A stretch of DNA of 48,469 bases from B1SED10-225 sp964501415 (GCA_964501415.1 CAZCSL010000009.1:1-48469); one strand, 5' to 3'. Counted from the first letter of the stretch, positions 1-9,562 are shown. The notes: generated by a model from the sequence alone, not told the origin. Made by a program: numbers and translations.

Positions 1-1
1 T

Positions 2-799
2 GGATTTGAAAGCGGTGATGTCATTGCTAGAGAATACCGTATTAAATACATAAGAAATGATGAATCCATTTTATATAGAGATTTATTGATTACGCTAGAT
101 GAAGAAGGCAGTGGATCTGAACAAAGCATTACCCCGAATGAAAAGTTGGATGAAATCACTGAGTCCATTAAGACAGGTTATGGCAGTGATACCCCCATAG
201 ACAACGAAGATGATTTTTACAATGATTACTCCGAGATGGATTCTGGGGCTTCAAGCAGTGAACACAGAACGCTGACTAGTAGTGTTTGGATTAACAGTGA
301 CGTAGATTTTTTCAGTAATGACGGGGGATCGGGTGGTAACACTCACTCCTTAAACCTCGATGGTCATAGTATCTTTGTTGATGGTGATTTCACACTACGA
401 AACACGGATGTAATTAACACCATTAGTTCTGGTATTATGGTAATTGGAGGCGACTTGACGCTGGATGCAGGCGGACAAGCAGAATTGATTTTTGATAACG
501 TATTGGTCTTAGTTGAAGGTAAAATCCTATTTGACGCCGGTAATAACAGCTCTCTAATTATGAACAATAGCTATCTTTTAAGCTTCAATGATGAAGCGGA
601 TGTTCCTGTGACTTTCTCAAGTGGGCCACATAGTAATAATAGCTTTTCAGATTACATTTTAGGCAACACCGATAATTCGGTACGTATTATTACCGATGAA
701 GGCAATCTTGGCTTAACTTGGCAAGATATCGATGGGCTTCCTACCGATGAATTCGGAACATTTAAATTTGGAGATAGTTCGTTCCAAACCTTAGAGTAA
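2..799 (+). CDS. C-terminal part of a secreted or pilus-associated protein (partial, starts before window)
   Basis: The reading frame is open from base 2, so this is the 3' end of a longer gene; the first internal ATG is not its start. About 265 residues are visible. The first part is acidic and Ser-rich. From about residue 110 it becomes a run of short beta-strand-like segments with alternating Gly/Asp and hydrophobics (VDGDFTL, VIGGDLTL, VEGKILF), the pattern of a beta-helix, and it ends at FQTLE without an anchor. Such beta-helical ends occur in PilX/DUF7305-type pilus accessory proteins. The convergent neighbours are pilus motor and platform genes, so a pilus-related role is plausible, but this is inference. 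No enzyme motif is visible. Confidence 0.6.
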   Translation, partial: GFESGDVIAREYRIKYIRNDESILYRDLLITLDEEGSGSEQSITPNEKLDEITESIKTGYGSDTPIDNEDDFYNDYSEMDSGASSSEHRTLTSSVWINSDVDFFSNDGGSGGNTHSLNLDGHSIFVDGDFTLRNTDVINTISSGIMVIGGDLTLDAGGQAELIFDNVLVLVEGKILFDAGNNSSLIMNNSYLLSFNDEADVPVTFSSGPHSNNSFSDYILGNTDNSVRIITDEGNLGLTWQDIDGLPTDEFGTFKFGDSSFQTLE

Positions 800-816
800 A
801 TACTATACTACATAAT

Positions 817-855
817 AAAACGCCATTTGGATTACTAATCCAAATGGCGTTTTTT
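817..855. terminator. Bidirectional Rho-independent terminator
   Basis: A 17-bp perfect inverted repeat (817-833 and 837-853) has a 3-base loop and T-rich flanks on both strands. It sits between two convergent genes, the partial pilus-associated gene (+) and pilC (-), and can serve both. Confidence 0.92.
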
Positions 856-870
856 ATCATGCTTTAAAGG

Positions 871-2091
871 TTACAATTGATCACTTAAGGCTAGTGATGG
901 TAACATGACGGCCAAAATCATAATGACAATCAGGATATAAATAAATATCAACATAAGTGGTTCTAAGGCTTTTTTGAGCCGCTCTACTTTGATCTCACTA
1001 TCGGATTCATAGAAGATTGATAAGTTTCTCATCATCTTACCAAGCTCACCACTTTGTTCTCCAACCCCCATCATCCGGTTAAAGACAACTTCACTGGCGT
1101 AATGATGTTCAAAGGATTCTGACATGTAATCCCCGCCCGTGACTTTTTTCTGTGCATCGATCAATAAGTTTTTATATACTTGATTGTCGATGGTATCCCA
1201 CGTTGTCTTTAAAGAATCTTGCAAGGGAACATGGTTTTTTAACATTTGCGATAAGGTAGAAGCGATTCTAGATAAGTTGTTTAGCTTGACCACTTCACCA
1301 AATATCGGCATTTTAATCATGATAAAGCTGATGAAGTACTGTACTTTTTCGTTCTTTTTGTATAAAAGTCTAAGGCCAATAATCAAGGCTATTAACCCTA
1401 GGAGTAAAAATATTGCATTATCGCGCATAAAGTTTCCTAAGGAAATGAAAAATACCGTAATGCCTGGTAAATCTCCACCGACTGAACCATACATGGTTTC
1501 AAACTGAGGCATAACCCCTACCATGAGGAATATCGCCACTAAAATCGCAAAAACCAAATAAATGATTGGCATCATCATCGTGGATTTAATCGATGATTTT
1601 AAGCGGTGTTGTTTTTCAAAGTATTCGACCGTTTCTTCTAATACTTCATCCAAATCGCCTACTTCTTCACCGACGCCCACCATGGCGACTAAGATGCGCG
1701 GAAATTCGCGTTTGTGTTCTTTAAAGGCCTCAGATAAGGTAGAGCCACCATTAACCGAATAATAAATAGAATAATAGATCCTTCTGACGTTTTTATTGGT
1801 TTGTTGGGTAGCTAAAATCTCACAAGCTTCATTTAATTTTACCCCTGAGCGCAAAAGACTGGCTAGTTGTTTTAAATAAAATATTAAATCGGTCTCACTA
1901 ATGACTTTGTTTAAGGTGACGCGGTTCATCCGTGCGATGATTGAACTATACGATTCTATTTCAATCGCACGCAAGCCATTTTCAAACAAAAACTGATCCA
2001 CTATCGCTTTGGAGGGACCTTCGGTGGTACCTTTGACGATCTTACCATCTTTCATGCGTTTGGCTTTGTATTTATAGTCGTTTATCTTCAA
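871..2091 (-). CDS. pilC: Type IV pilus / type II secretion inner-membrane platform protein (PilC/GspF)
   Basis: A 406-residue protein of the PilC/GspF family, the membrane platform on which the assembly ATPase acts. It has two T2SSF repeats (about residues 65-190 and 270-395). Hydrophobic segments lie near 170-195 (MMMPIIYLVFAILVAIF), 225-245 and 375-400, the expected three-helix topology. The start is a TTG at 2091: AGGAGGG lies 6 bases upstream and no better ATG exists. It follows pilB by 11 bases, so the two are co-transcribed. No major pilin or prepilin peptidase gene is in the window. It could serve type IV pili, DNA uptake or secretion; the sequence alone does not decide. Confidence 0.93.
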   Translation of the reverse strand: MKINDYKYKAKRMKDGKIVKGTTEGPSKAIVDQFLFENGLRAIEIESYSSIIARMNRVTLNKVISETDLIFYLKQLASLLRSGVKLNEACEILATQQTNKNVRRIYYSIYYSVNGGSTLSEAFKEHKREFPRILVAMVGVGEEVGDLDEVLEETVEYFEKQHRLKSSIKSTMMMPIIYLVFAILVAIFLMVGVMPQFETMYGSVGGDLPGITVFFISLGNFMRDNAIFLLLGLIALIIGLRLLYKKNEKVQYFISFIMIKMPIFGEVVKLNNLSRIASTLSQMLKNHVPLQDSLKTTWDTIDNQVYKNLLIDAQKKVTGGDYMSESFEHHYASEVVFNRMMGVGEQSGELGKMMRNLSIFYESDSEIKVERLKKALEPLMLIFIYILIVIMILAVMLPSLALSDQL

Positions 2092-2102
2092 CGCTAACCC
2101 TC

Positions 2103-3794
2103 CTAATCAAGGCCGAGTTTCAAGATTTCTTCTACGGTGGTTATACCATCTTTAACTTTTGCTAAGCCCGCTTCAACAAGTAATCTGGTGCCGTCTTTAC
2201 GTGCTTGCGTTAATATGTCGTATTCTTTTTCATGATTTGAAATCATCTTGATGATGTTTTCATTGACATCCAATATTTCAAACACGGCTACGCGGCCTTT
2301 GTAGCCTTTGTTGTTGCAGCTGCTACAACCAACGGCGCGTTTGACTTTTCTAATGCTTTCAAACCCGTGCTTTTCAAAGATTTCTTTTTCGTTGGCCGTG
2401 GGTGCTTCGGTCTTGGCACAAACCTGACAGACGCGTCTAACGAGTCGCTGAGCGACAATCCCACTTAAAGAAGAAGCGACCAAGAATGGGTCAATACCCA
2501 TATCGATTAAACGTCCAATCGTTTTTACCGCGGAGTTGGTATGGATGGTCGATAACACCAAATGCCCCGTAAGGGCCGCTTTAACACTGATTTGAGCAGT
2601 ATCGGTATCACGAATCTCCCCGATCATGATGATGTTAGGGTCTTGTCTTAGAATCGATCTTAAAGCATTGGCGAAGGTAAAGTTGATATCTGGATTAACG
2701 TTTACTTGGTTAATCCCTTCTAGTTCAATCTCAACGGGGTCTTCAACCGTGATGACGTTAATTTCTTCGTCATTTAATTGGTCCAAACAAGCATAAAGCG
2801 AGGTCGTCTTACCACTACCGGTTGGTCCCGAGACTAAGACAATCCCGTTGGGTCTAGAAATAAGACGCATAAAGCGTTTTTGTTCCTCATCGCTTAAGCC
2901 TAAGCGGTCAATCCCGTGTGAATCTCTGGATAAGTCCAAGACACGCATAACAGCCTTCTCCCCGCGTACCGTCGGTAGGGTGGAGATTCTTAAGTCGATG
3001 GGACGCCCTTCAATGACGGTTTTGATTCGGCCATCTTGGGGGTTTCTCGTATCGGTAATATCCATATGAGACATAACTTTAATACGGCTGATCAGTTTGG
3101 GCAAAATCACTTTAGGTAAAGCTCTTTCGGTACTGAGCACACCATCGATGCGGTAGCGAATTTTAAATTCGATATCGGTAGGATCAATATGGATATCCGA
3201 AGCCTTACTTTTAACCGCCGTCAATAACAACTGATTAACCAGTGCGATAATAGGCGATTCAGAAGCATCTTTTTCTGGTTCTTTTACCAGTTCATCATAA
3301 AACTTCTCATCGATTTGTTTTTGTTTTTCAACTTCGATACCTAAATCTTTTAAGGTTTTATTAAAGCCATAATACCGCGCAATGGCGGTTTCGATATCGT
3401 TCATGGTCGCGAGTACCGTCTCAACGTTCATACCGGTCTTTAAACGCACGTTTTCAATCGTCGGAAAATCAAGAGGATCATTGGTCGCAATAACCAAACG
3501 ACGACCAGAGATATTGATCGGCATAATCTTACTTTGCGTTACAAAGGTTTCATCTAGCAATTTTAGTACTTGTTCATCGATAAAAATCATGCCCAAGTTG
3601 ACGCGTTTGATGCCTAAAGAATCGGATAAAGCATCGACGATTTGGGCATCAGTACAATAGCCAAACCGTATTAAGGCTTCACCAATTTTTTCGCCGCGTT
3701 CGCGCTTTTGCAAGACTTCTTCAATTTGTTTTTCGGTGACAACACCTTCGTTAACCAGTACTTCACCGAGGCGTTTCGGGGTATTTTTAGGCAT
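2103..3794 (-). CDS. pilB: Type IV pilus / type II secretion assembly ATPase (PilB/GspE)
   Basis: A 563-residue hexameric motor ATPase. The N-terminal MshEN-type domain covers about residues 1-150; this fold binds c-di-GMP in some relatives. The ATPase core shows Walker A GPTGSGKT (about 325), the Asp-box region, Walker B IIMIGEIRD (about 385) and the His-box LVLSTIHTNSA. A tetracysteine zinc site is present (CQVC about 455, CSSC about 490), a mark of assembly (PilB/GspE) rather than retraction (PilT) ATPases. Start ATG with AAGGAAG upstream. It lies between the VanW-like gene (24-base gap) and pilC. Two c-di-GMP enzymes occur elsewhere in the window, so second-messenger control of the motor is possible (inference). 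Confidence 0.95.
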   Translation of the reverse strand: MPKNTPKRLGEVLVNEGVVTEKQIEEVLQKRERGEKIGEALIRFGYCTDAQIVDALSDSLGIKRVNLGMIFIDEQVLKLLDETFVTQSKIMPINISGRRLVIATNDPLDFPTIENVRLKTGMNVETVLATMNDIETAIARYYGFNKTLKDLGIEVEKQKQIDEKFYDELVKEPEKDASESPIIALVNQLLLTAVKSKASDIHIDPTDIEFKIRYRIDGVLSTERALPKVILPKLISRIKVMSHMDITDTRNPQDGRIKTVIEGRPIDLRISTLPTVRGEKAVMRVLDLSRDSHGIDRLGLSDEEQKRFMRLISRPNGIVLVSGPTGSGKTTSLYACLDQLNDEEINVITVEDPVEIELEGINQVNVNPDINFTFANALRSILRQDPNIIMIGEIRDTDTAQISVKAALTGHLVLSTIHTNSAVKTIGRLIDMGIDPFLVASSLSGIVAQRLVRRVCQVCAKTEAPTANEKEIFEKHGFESIRKVKRAVGCSSCNNKGYKGRVAVFEILDVNENIIKMISNHEKEYDILTQARKDGTRLLVEAGLAKVKDGITTVEEILKLGLD

Positions 3795-3818
3795 AAATCC
3801 ACTTCCTTATCTATCGTC

Positions 3819-5021
3819 TTAAGGTATATAAACTACTTCGGTTACCGAAGGATAAAATTCAAAAACGATTTCTAAATACGCATCGTTACCGTAATGAACG
3901 ATATCGCCAAAAACATCTCTCTTCGTTCTTTGCACACTGACGTGTACGGCTTGAATGCCGTCTTGAGCTTCATCTGGGTTGCCTGTCTGTTCAACCGGTG
4001 GGTCGATAAATTCTATGTGGGTTTCCACCGTAATCTCATTTAAGAAAGGCGGGCCGAATAGACGTGCTTCAAGTGTTTCATCGTCTACTAAAATGAATTC
4101 GATATGATACTGATTATAGCCGTGATTTTCAAAAATGTAATCATAATTTACGTTGCGGTTTAAGCGGACATTAAACCCATAATACGGAAAATCATCTATC
4201 GTATAGCGATTAAAATCAATTTGAGGGTTGTAATGGCTTTCTTGAATATACATGTTAGTCGGTAAAATCACGCCTTGAATTAACCCACCAATCACATTAA
4301 GCTCTCGTGAGGTGAAGCGATCATCAAAGACATCTAAGAGGTGATGAACGCTGAAGGCATCAATTTCATAACGTTCGTTAGGTAGATAGTTTACTAACTT
4401 GTGGTGAAGTTCTGCGGCATCCACATGAGCAGGCATCGGTAGTTCAACGCTACTCAGTTCTTCATTAAATAAGGCTTCATCAACTAAATAATCACTTAAT
4501 TCCATTCTTGATAACCTTCTTAAGTTTGCGGCAGCTTCCAAGCTGTCGTCTAAGACTTCCTCTAAATCAAACCACGCGAGCAATCCAAAATCTTCCAAAC
4601 CCACTTCGGTATCAAAGAAGTTTCGCTGCATATCGCTAATAATCGTATCCCTTGCTTGAGCAGAATAATTGACAATCAAATCAGTACTTCCACCTTCGTT
4701 AACCAGCTGCATAGTAGAAGAGACATCAAAGGTGAAAAGCTCTCGGTCGAGTTGATAATAATACCCTTGATAACCGACTTCAAAAACTATCTCATCATCT
4801 TCAAGCCATTCAAGCAAACGCGCTCTTACTTTTTCTTCGGCTTCTTCTTCATCCAAACCACCGACATAAACACCGCCAATGACGGTATTTTCATCGTAAA
4901 CGCCGATATTGAAACCGGTGACCATAAAATAAAAGAAAACAAGCGCGCCAGCGCCCACAAGCAGTATAAACGTGGTATATAAATAATAAATGACGTTATT
5001 GTTGGTAACAAATCGGAACAT
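3819..5021 (-). CDS. Membrane-anchored VanW/YoaR-like cell-wall protein
   Basis: About 400 residues. There is one N-terminal transmembrane segment (about 10-35, YYLYTTFILLVGAGALVFF), then an acidic extracellular part. Just after the membrane segment is the pattern TVIGGVYVGGLDEEEA, typical of the putative peptidoglycan-binding domain that opens YoaR/VanW-type proteins. The rest is weakly conserved to my eye and I see no clear VanW core. The preferred start is ATG 5021, with AGGG 8 bases upstream; a GTG at 5030 and an ATG at 5027 are in frame but badly spaced. It is first in a likely operon with pilB and pilC behind a strong promoter, so it may help a pilus cross the wall (inference). Confidence 0.6.
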   Translation of the reverse strand: MFRFVTNNNVIYYLYTTFILLVGAGALVFFYFMVTGFNIGVYDENTVIGGVYVGGLDEEEAEEKVRARLLEWLEDDEIVFEVGYQGYYYQLDRELFTFDVSSTMQLVNEGGSTDLIVNYSAQARDTIISDMQRNFFDTEVGLEDFGLLAWFDLEEVLDDSLEAAANLRRLSRMELSDYLVDEALFNEELSSVELPMPAHVDAAELHHKLVNYLPNERYEIDAFSVHHLLDVFDDRFTSRELNVIGGLIQGVILPTNMYIQESHYNPQIDFNRYTIDDFPYYGFNVRLNRNVNYDYIFENHGYNQYHIEFILVDDETLEARLFGPPFLNEITVETHIEFIDPPVEQTGNPDEAQDGIQAVHVSVQRTKRDVFGDIVHYGNDAYLEIVFEFYPSVTEVVYIP

Positions 5022-5053
5022 ACACATCACCCTACTTCATTTCAGTTACATTA

Positions 5054-5082
5054 ATTATACAATATCCTAGCGGTTTTGACAA
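5054..5082 (-). promoter_or_regulatory. Sigma-A promoter of the VanW-like/pilB/pilC operon
   Basis: Read on the minus strand: TTGTCA (5077-5082), 17-base spacer, TATAAT (5054-5059). It is well placed about 33 bases before the ATG at 5021 and follows the gcv terminator. Confidence 0.85.
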
Positions 5083-5111
5083 AAAGTAATTGCTTGATAT
5101 GCGATAATAAT

Positions 5112-5146
5112 ATAACCATCTCAACGTTTTTCGTTGAGATGGTTTA
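5112..5146 (-). terminator. Terminator of the glycine cleavage operon
   Basis: A 13-bp inverted repeat (5114-5126 / 5132-5144) with a 5-base loop lies directly after the gcvPB stop codon. The minus-strand tail is AT-rich (TTATATTATTAT) rather than a pure T run. Confidence 0.75.
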
Positions 5147-5149
5147 ATA

Positions 5150-6607
5150 TTAGTCTCCTTGTTCGGTTAAATCGGTATATTTTACAATCGGTTTGCGCGC
5201 CGCTAAAGCTTCATCCAAGCGTCTGACTGGCGTTGTGAAAGGCGCGTTTTTCAGTTTGTCTGGATCTTTTTTCGCTTCTTTAGCAATTTGTCTCATTACC
5301 TTAATGAACTCATCGATCGTTTGTTTGGATTCATTTTCCACAGGCTCGATCATCATCGTTTCTTTAAACATCAAGGGGAAATAAACCGTTGGTGGATGCA
5401 TGCCAAAGTCTAACAAGCGTTTGGCAATATCAAACGTTCTGACGTCGATGGATTCATCTTTGAGCCCATCGAAGACGAACTCATGTTTACAGATTTTATC
5501 TACCGGTAGTTTGTATACGTCCTTTAAAGATTCCTTGATATAGTTGGCGTTTAATACGCTCATTTTGGCAATTTCAGGCAAACGGTTCTTACCGTTAGTC
5601 AATAAATAGGTATAAGCGCGAATAACCACGCCCATATTGCCATAGAAATGCGAGATTTGACCAATCGAGTCTTCTTTGTTGTAATCGATTAAGTATAAAT
5701 CTCCGGCTTTTCTCACCACGGGTTGTGGCAAGTACTTTTTAAGCGCTTTGGTCACACCAACGGGTCCAGAACCTGGTCCACCACCGCCGTGAGGGGTTGA
5801 GAAGGTTTTATGTAAATTGATATGGGTAATATCAAAGCCCATATCGCCAGGTCTGGCTTTCCCTAAGATAGGATTTAAGTTAGCGCCATCATAATAAAGC
5901 AAGCCACCGGCTTCATGAACTAAACGCGAGATTTCTAAAATATCGGGTTCAAACATCCCAATCGTATTGGGATTGGTCAGCATGATCCCGGCTGTATCAT
6001 CGCCTAAGACTTTTTTCAAGTCTTCAACGTTAACCGTACCATCGGCGTTGCTTTTGACTTCAACCGATTTAAAGCCTGCGACCGTCGCGCTTGCGGGGTT
6101 GGTCCCGTGCGCTGAATCAGGGACGATAATCTTGTCGCGTTTGTGGTCATTTCTATCTTGGTGATACTTTTTGATAATCATCAAGCCCACCAATTCACCG
6201 TGTGCCCCAGCAAAGGGGTTTAGCGAATAGGTATCTAGGCCACTGATGTTGGCAAGCATTTTTTGCGTATCATAGTAGATTTTAAGTAAGCCTTGCGCGC
6301 TTTCAACGGGTTGGTAAGGGTGCAGGTTAAAGCCTTCTAAGCCCGCCATATCTTGATTGAGTTTGGGGTTGTATTTCATCGTACATGAACCGAGTGGATA
6401 AAAACCCGTCTCGATGCCGTGGTTTTTAAAACTTACGTTGGTGTAGTGTCTGACCACATCAAACTCGCTCACCTCAGGTAAACCTGGGCAATCATCACGT
6501 AAGTAAGCTTTGTCGAGTTGATAAGGTTTAACCTCACTTTTTGGTAAAGAATAGCCTTTGCGGCCTTCTTGGCTACGTTCGAAAATTAGTTGATCATAGC
6601 TTTTCAT
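5150..6607 (-). CDS. gcvPB: Glycine dehydrogenase (decarboxylating) subunit 2
   Basis: The PLP-binding half of the two-subunit P-protein, which decarboxylates glycine and loads the aminomethyl group on lipoyl-GcvH. 485 residues, normal for the family. The PLP lysine lies in INLHKTFSTPHGGGGPG (about residue 275), with the Gly-rich loop after it. Upstream motifs such as TNPNTIGMFEPDI and YYDGANLNPILG are those of GcvPB. The frame extends upstream, but ATG 6607 is the start: GGGAGGG lies 8 bases before it and it is one base after the gcvPA stop. Last gene of the gcv operon. Confidence 0.96.
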   Translation of the reverse strand: MKSYDQLIFERSQEGRKGYSLPKSEVKPYQLDKAYLRDDCPGLPEVSEFDVVRHYTNVSFKNHGIETGFYPLGSCTMKYNPKLNQDMAGLEGFNLHPYQPVESAQGLLKIYYDTQKMLANISGLDTYSLNPFAGAHGELVGLMIIKKYHQDRNDHKRDKIIVPDSAHGTNPASATVAGFKSVEVKSNADGTVNVEDLKKVLGDDTAGIMLTNPNTIGMFEPDILEISRLVHEAGGLLYYDGANLNPILGKARPGDMGFDITHINLHKTFSTPHGGGGPGSGPVGVTKALKKYLPQPVVRKAGDLYLIDYNKEDSIGQISHFYGNMGVVIRAYTYLLTNGKNRLPEIAKMSVLNANYIKESLKDVYKLPVDKICKHEFVFDGLKDESIDVRTFDIAKRLLDFGMHPPTVYFPLMFKETMMIEPVENESKQTIDEFIKVMRQIAKEAKKDPDKLKNAPFTTPVRRLDEALAARKPIVKYTDLTEQGD

Positions 6608-6608
6608 C

Positions 6609-7937
6609 TTATAGCCCTCCCAAAATGCGGACGACCGCATCCATTTCTTCTTTGCTGCGTTTTTCAGTCACCGCAAAGGTGATTAAGCCTTTTCTATCTT
6701 CATCGAACATACCTTGATGCAAGGGACCTAAAAAGCCTTGTTCCTTAAGTTTTTCATTAATCATCACGGGGTCTAGTTCGGTTTTTAAGGTGAACTCTTT
6801 AAAGAACGGTTGATCAAAGGCTTGTTCAAACTGGGGTAACTTAAGCAGCATGCTGTATAAATAATGGGCATGGTTCATTGAGATTTGCTGGGCTTCATAA
6901 ACGCCCTTTTTACCCATCGTAGACATATAGATGGTCACAAACAAGGCCATCAAACTTTGGTTGGAACAAATGTTGGAGTTGGCCTTATCGCGGCGAATGT
7001 GTTGTTCTCTGGCTTGCAAAGTCAAAACAAAGGCGCGTTTGCCATCGGCATCTTTAGTAATACCACAAATGCGGCCTGGCATCTTACGCATATGTTTTTT
7101 AAGCGTGGCCATGTAGCCGATATAAGGGCCACCATAACTAAGAGGCACGCCTAAGGATTGCGCTTCGCCAACCGCGATATCCGCCCCATAAGAAGCTGGG
7201 GTTTTTAAATGCGTCAACGTTGAGGGGTCTTGGTTGATGATAAACAACGCTTTTTGGGCTTTTAAAGCCTCAGAAAAGCCGTCATATTGCTCGATGTTGC
7301 CATAGACATTTGGCGATTGAGCAATAAAGCCTGCGCTGTCTTTATCGAGTTTTTCTTTTAAGTCTTCTAAATCAACAACGCCTTCTTTTTCAGCAACCAT
7401 CACTAGTTCAATGTCTTGAACTGAGGCATACGTTTTTAAAACGTTGATGATATTTGGATTCAACGTTGAACTGAGCAATATCTTGCTTTTGCGACGAATC
7501 GCCTTAGCCATCAACATCGCCTCAGCCGTAGCCGTAGCGCCATCATACATAGAGGCATTGGATACTTCTAGGCCCGTCAATTGGCAAATCATGCTTTGAT
7601 ACTCGAAAATATATTGCAATGTGCCTTGGGCCACCTCAGGTTGGTATGGGGTGTAGGCGGTTAAAAACTCTTGACGGTTGATAAGGTGATTGATGATCGA
7701 TGGGGTGTAATGATCATAAGCCCCCGCACCCATAAAGGGTACGAGCGGTTGATTCATCTTTTCAAGCGCTTTGAAATGTTTTTGAATTTCCAGTTCACTT
7801 AACGCCTCAGGTATATCGAGTTCAAAGTCTCTAAGCGTCTTGGGAATTTCAGCAAAAAGCGCTTCGATATCATCGACACCGATCTTTTTGAGCATTGCTT
7901 TTATATCCGCGTGGGTATGCGGTATGTACTTGAACAT
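6609..7937 (-). CDS. gcvPA: Glycine dehydrogenase (decarboxylating) subunit 1
   Basis: The other half of the split P-protein, 442 residues, the usual length. It starts MFKYIPHTHADIKAML, typical of GcvPA, and keeps the fold-type I aminotransferase pattern without the PLP lysine, as expected for this subunit. Motifs such as SMYDGATATAEAM and the GGPYIGYMA region are conserved. It lies 10 bases after gcvH and its end carries the gcvPB ribosome binding site. The split form is typical of Firmicutes-type bacteria; E. coli has one fused GcvP. Confidence 0.96.
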   Translation of the reverse strand: MFKYIPHTHADIKAMLKKIGVDDIEALFAEIPKTLRDFELDIPEALSELEIQKHFKALEKMNQPLVPFMGAGAYDHYTPSIINHLINRQEFLTAYTPYQPEVAQGTLQYIFEYQSMICQLTGLEVSNASMYDGATATAEAMLMAKAIRRKSKILLSSTLNPNIINVLKTYASVQDIELVMVAEKEGVVDLEDLKEKLDKDSAGFIAQSPNVYGNIEQYDGFSEALKAQKALFIINQDPSTLTHLKTPASYGADIAVGEAQSLGVPLSYGGPYIGYMATLKKHMRKMPGRICGITKDADGKRAFVLTLQAREQHIRRDKANSNICSNQSLMALFVTIYMSTMGKKGVYEAQQISMNHAHYLYSMLLKLPQFEQAFDQPFFKEFTLKTELDPVMINEKLKEQGFLGPLHQGMFDEDRKGLITFAVTEKRSKEEMDAVVRILGGL

Positions 7938-7947
7938 AAAAGTCCCC

Positions 7948-8328
7948 CTATTCTTCTTCAGCTATTTTTTGATACGCCTCACTGTCAAGTAAGTTGTCTA
8001 ATTCGCTTTCATCTTCAAGCGAAATCTTCACGATCCAGTTTTCATAGGGATCTTCATTTAACAACTCAGGTGCATCCTCTAAATCTTCGTTAACTTCAAC
8101 AACCACACCAGAAACAGGCGCGATTAAATCTGAAGCCGCTTTAACCGATTCAATGGTTGCGAATTCTTCTGATTGAGATAACTCATCATCAACCTCAGGT
8201 AATTCGACAAAAACAATTTCTCCTAAGGAGTCTTGTGCAAAATCGGTAATGCCAATATAAGCATGACCATCTTCAACTTTTACCCATTCATGGGTTTTGG
8301 TGTAGCGCAATTCTTTTGGAAATTTCAT
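7948..8328 (-). CDS. gcvH: Glycine cleavage system H protein (lipoyl carrier)
   Basis: A 126-residue acidic carrier that shuttles the aminomethyl and reduced lipoyl groups between P, T and L proteins. The lipoylation site is the Lys in TIESVKAASDL (about residue 64). N-terminal RYTKTHEWV and the glycine-cleavage hairpin around GEIVFVELPEV are typical. It lies between gcvT and gcvPA with gaps of about 10 bases. No lipoate ligase/synthase and no dihydrolipoamide dehydrogenase is in the window, so the L protein and lipoylation must be encoded elsewhere. Confidence 0.97.
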   Translation of the reverse strand: MKFPKELRYTKTHEWVKVEDGHAYIGITDFAQDSLGEIVFVELPEVDDELSQSEEFATIESVKAASDLIAPVSGVVVEVNEDLEDAPELLNEDPYENWIVKISLEDESELDNLLDSEAYQKIAEEE

Positions 8329-8338
8329 ATCATCACTC

Positions 8339-9415
8339 CTATGATTTGTTATAAAGCTTTTTTTTCACTATTTTAGCGTCCAAGAAACGCTTTCTAACCT
8401 GTACTTGAACGGTATTGCCTCTTTTATCATGCGGTTTGTCAATCAACGCCAAGGCAACGGCCTTGTTTAGTGAGGGGGAAAGATATCCCGTGGTCACATA
8501 GCCAATCTCTTGGTCGTCTTGAAAAACTTTGGCGCCTTCTCTAACGATGCCTTTTGATAAGATTTCGAGTCCGACCAACCGTCTTTTAAGGCCGGCTTCT
8601 TTTTGTTTTAGCAAGGCTTTCTTACCGATAAAATCCGCCTTTTCAAAATCGATGGCAAACTTTAAGCCCGCTTCTAAGGGCGTGATATCTTGAGAGATTT
8701 CATGGCCATAAAGCGGCAAAGCCACCTCAAAGCGCAACGTATCTCTCGCGCCTAAACCACAAGGCTTTAAATCTTCATGATCGAGCAAAAGATGTTGGAA
8801 CAAGGTTTTGATATCTTCGTGATCTCCATAGATTTCAAAGCCATCTTCGCCCGTATAACCCGTGCGGCTAACCAAAAAGGTCATATCATCTAAGGTCATT
8901 TCATCGAAGGTAAAGAATGTGAGCTTACTCAGGTCATAAGCCGTATGCGTTTGTAACATCGCTTCTGCCTTAGGCCCTTGAAGCGCAATTTCACCATAAC
9001 GGTCTGATTGATTGAGTACCTCAACATCAAAGGTGTTTTGTTTTTTCAGCCATTCAAAATCCTTCTGTGTGTTACTGGCATTAACGACGAGTAAGTAATA
9101 CTCATCATTCATCTTATAAAGCAACAAGTCGTCAACGACGCCACCATCTTCATAAAGCAAAAAGCCATAAATCACTTGATTAGCCGTCAGTGCACGCACT
9201 TGGTTGGAAAAGACTTTATCTAAAAAATCGGTGGCTTCTTTACCGATGACATGGATTTCACCCATATGTGAAACATCAAAAACCCCCGCATCATGACGAA
9301 CCGCGTGGTGTTCTTCTTTGATAGAGGTATATTGTATCGGCATTTCAAAGCCAGCATATTCTACCATTTTCGCCCCAAGTTTGACGTGATTGGGGTGTAA
9401 AACTGTCTTTTTCAT
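8339..9415 (-). CDS. gcvT: Aminomethyltransferase (glycine cleavage T protein)
   Basis: A 358-residue tetrahydrofolate-dependent T protein. It passes the methylene group from GcvH to THF and releases ammonia. Typical motifs are HAVRHDAGVFDVSHMGEI near the N terminus (with the catalytic Asp region), the YTGEDGFEIY loop, and CGLGARDTLRFE with the conserved Arg. Start ATG 9415 has GGGAGGA upstream. It is the first gene of the gcv operon behind a consensus promoter. Together with gcvH-PA-PB it yields 5,10-methylene-THF and CO2 from glycine, or the reverse. Confidence 0.97.
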   Translation of the reverse strand: MKKTVLHPNHVKLGAKMVEYAGFEMPIQYTSIKEEHHAVRHDAGVFDVSHMGEIHVIGKEATDFLDKVFSNQVRALTANQVIYGFLLYEDGGVVDDLLLYKMNDEYYLLVVNASNTQKDFEWLKKQNTFDVEVLNQSDRYGEIALQGPKAEAMLQTHTAYDLSKLTFFTFDEMTLDDMTFLVSRTGYTGEDGFEIYGDHEDIKTLFQHLLLDHEDLKPCGLGARDTLRFEVALPLYGHEISQDITPLEAGLKFAIDFEKADFIGKKALLKQKEAGLKRRLVGLEILSKGIVREGAKVFQDDQEIGYVTTGYLSPSLNKAVALALIDKPHDKRGNTVQVQVRKRFLDAKIVKKKLYNKS

Positions 9416-9460
9416 CGCGTTCTTCCTCCCTTCAGTATTGTAAGCCCTAACAATTACTAA

Positions 9461-9489
9461 TTATAGCTTATTATACCTATCTTTACAAG
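9461..9489 (-). promoter_or_regulatory. Promoter of the gcvT-H-PA-PB operon
   Basis: Minus strand: TTGTAA (9484-9489), 17-base spacer, TATAAT (9461-9466). The leader from the likely start site to the gcvT ATG is only about 40 bases. Confidence 0.8.
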
Positions 9490-9562
9490 CAGTCTTAAGA
9501 CAAATTTCATGCTTTAAAAATTGGCCCATTTTTTTATTTTTACAAAGCTTTTCCTTCAAGCA

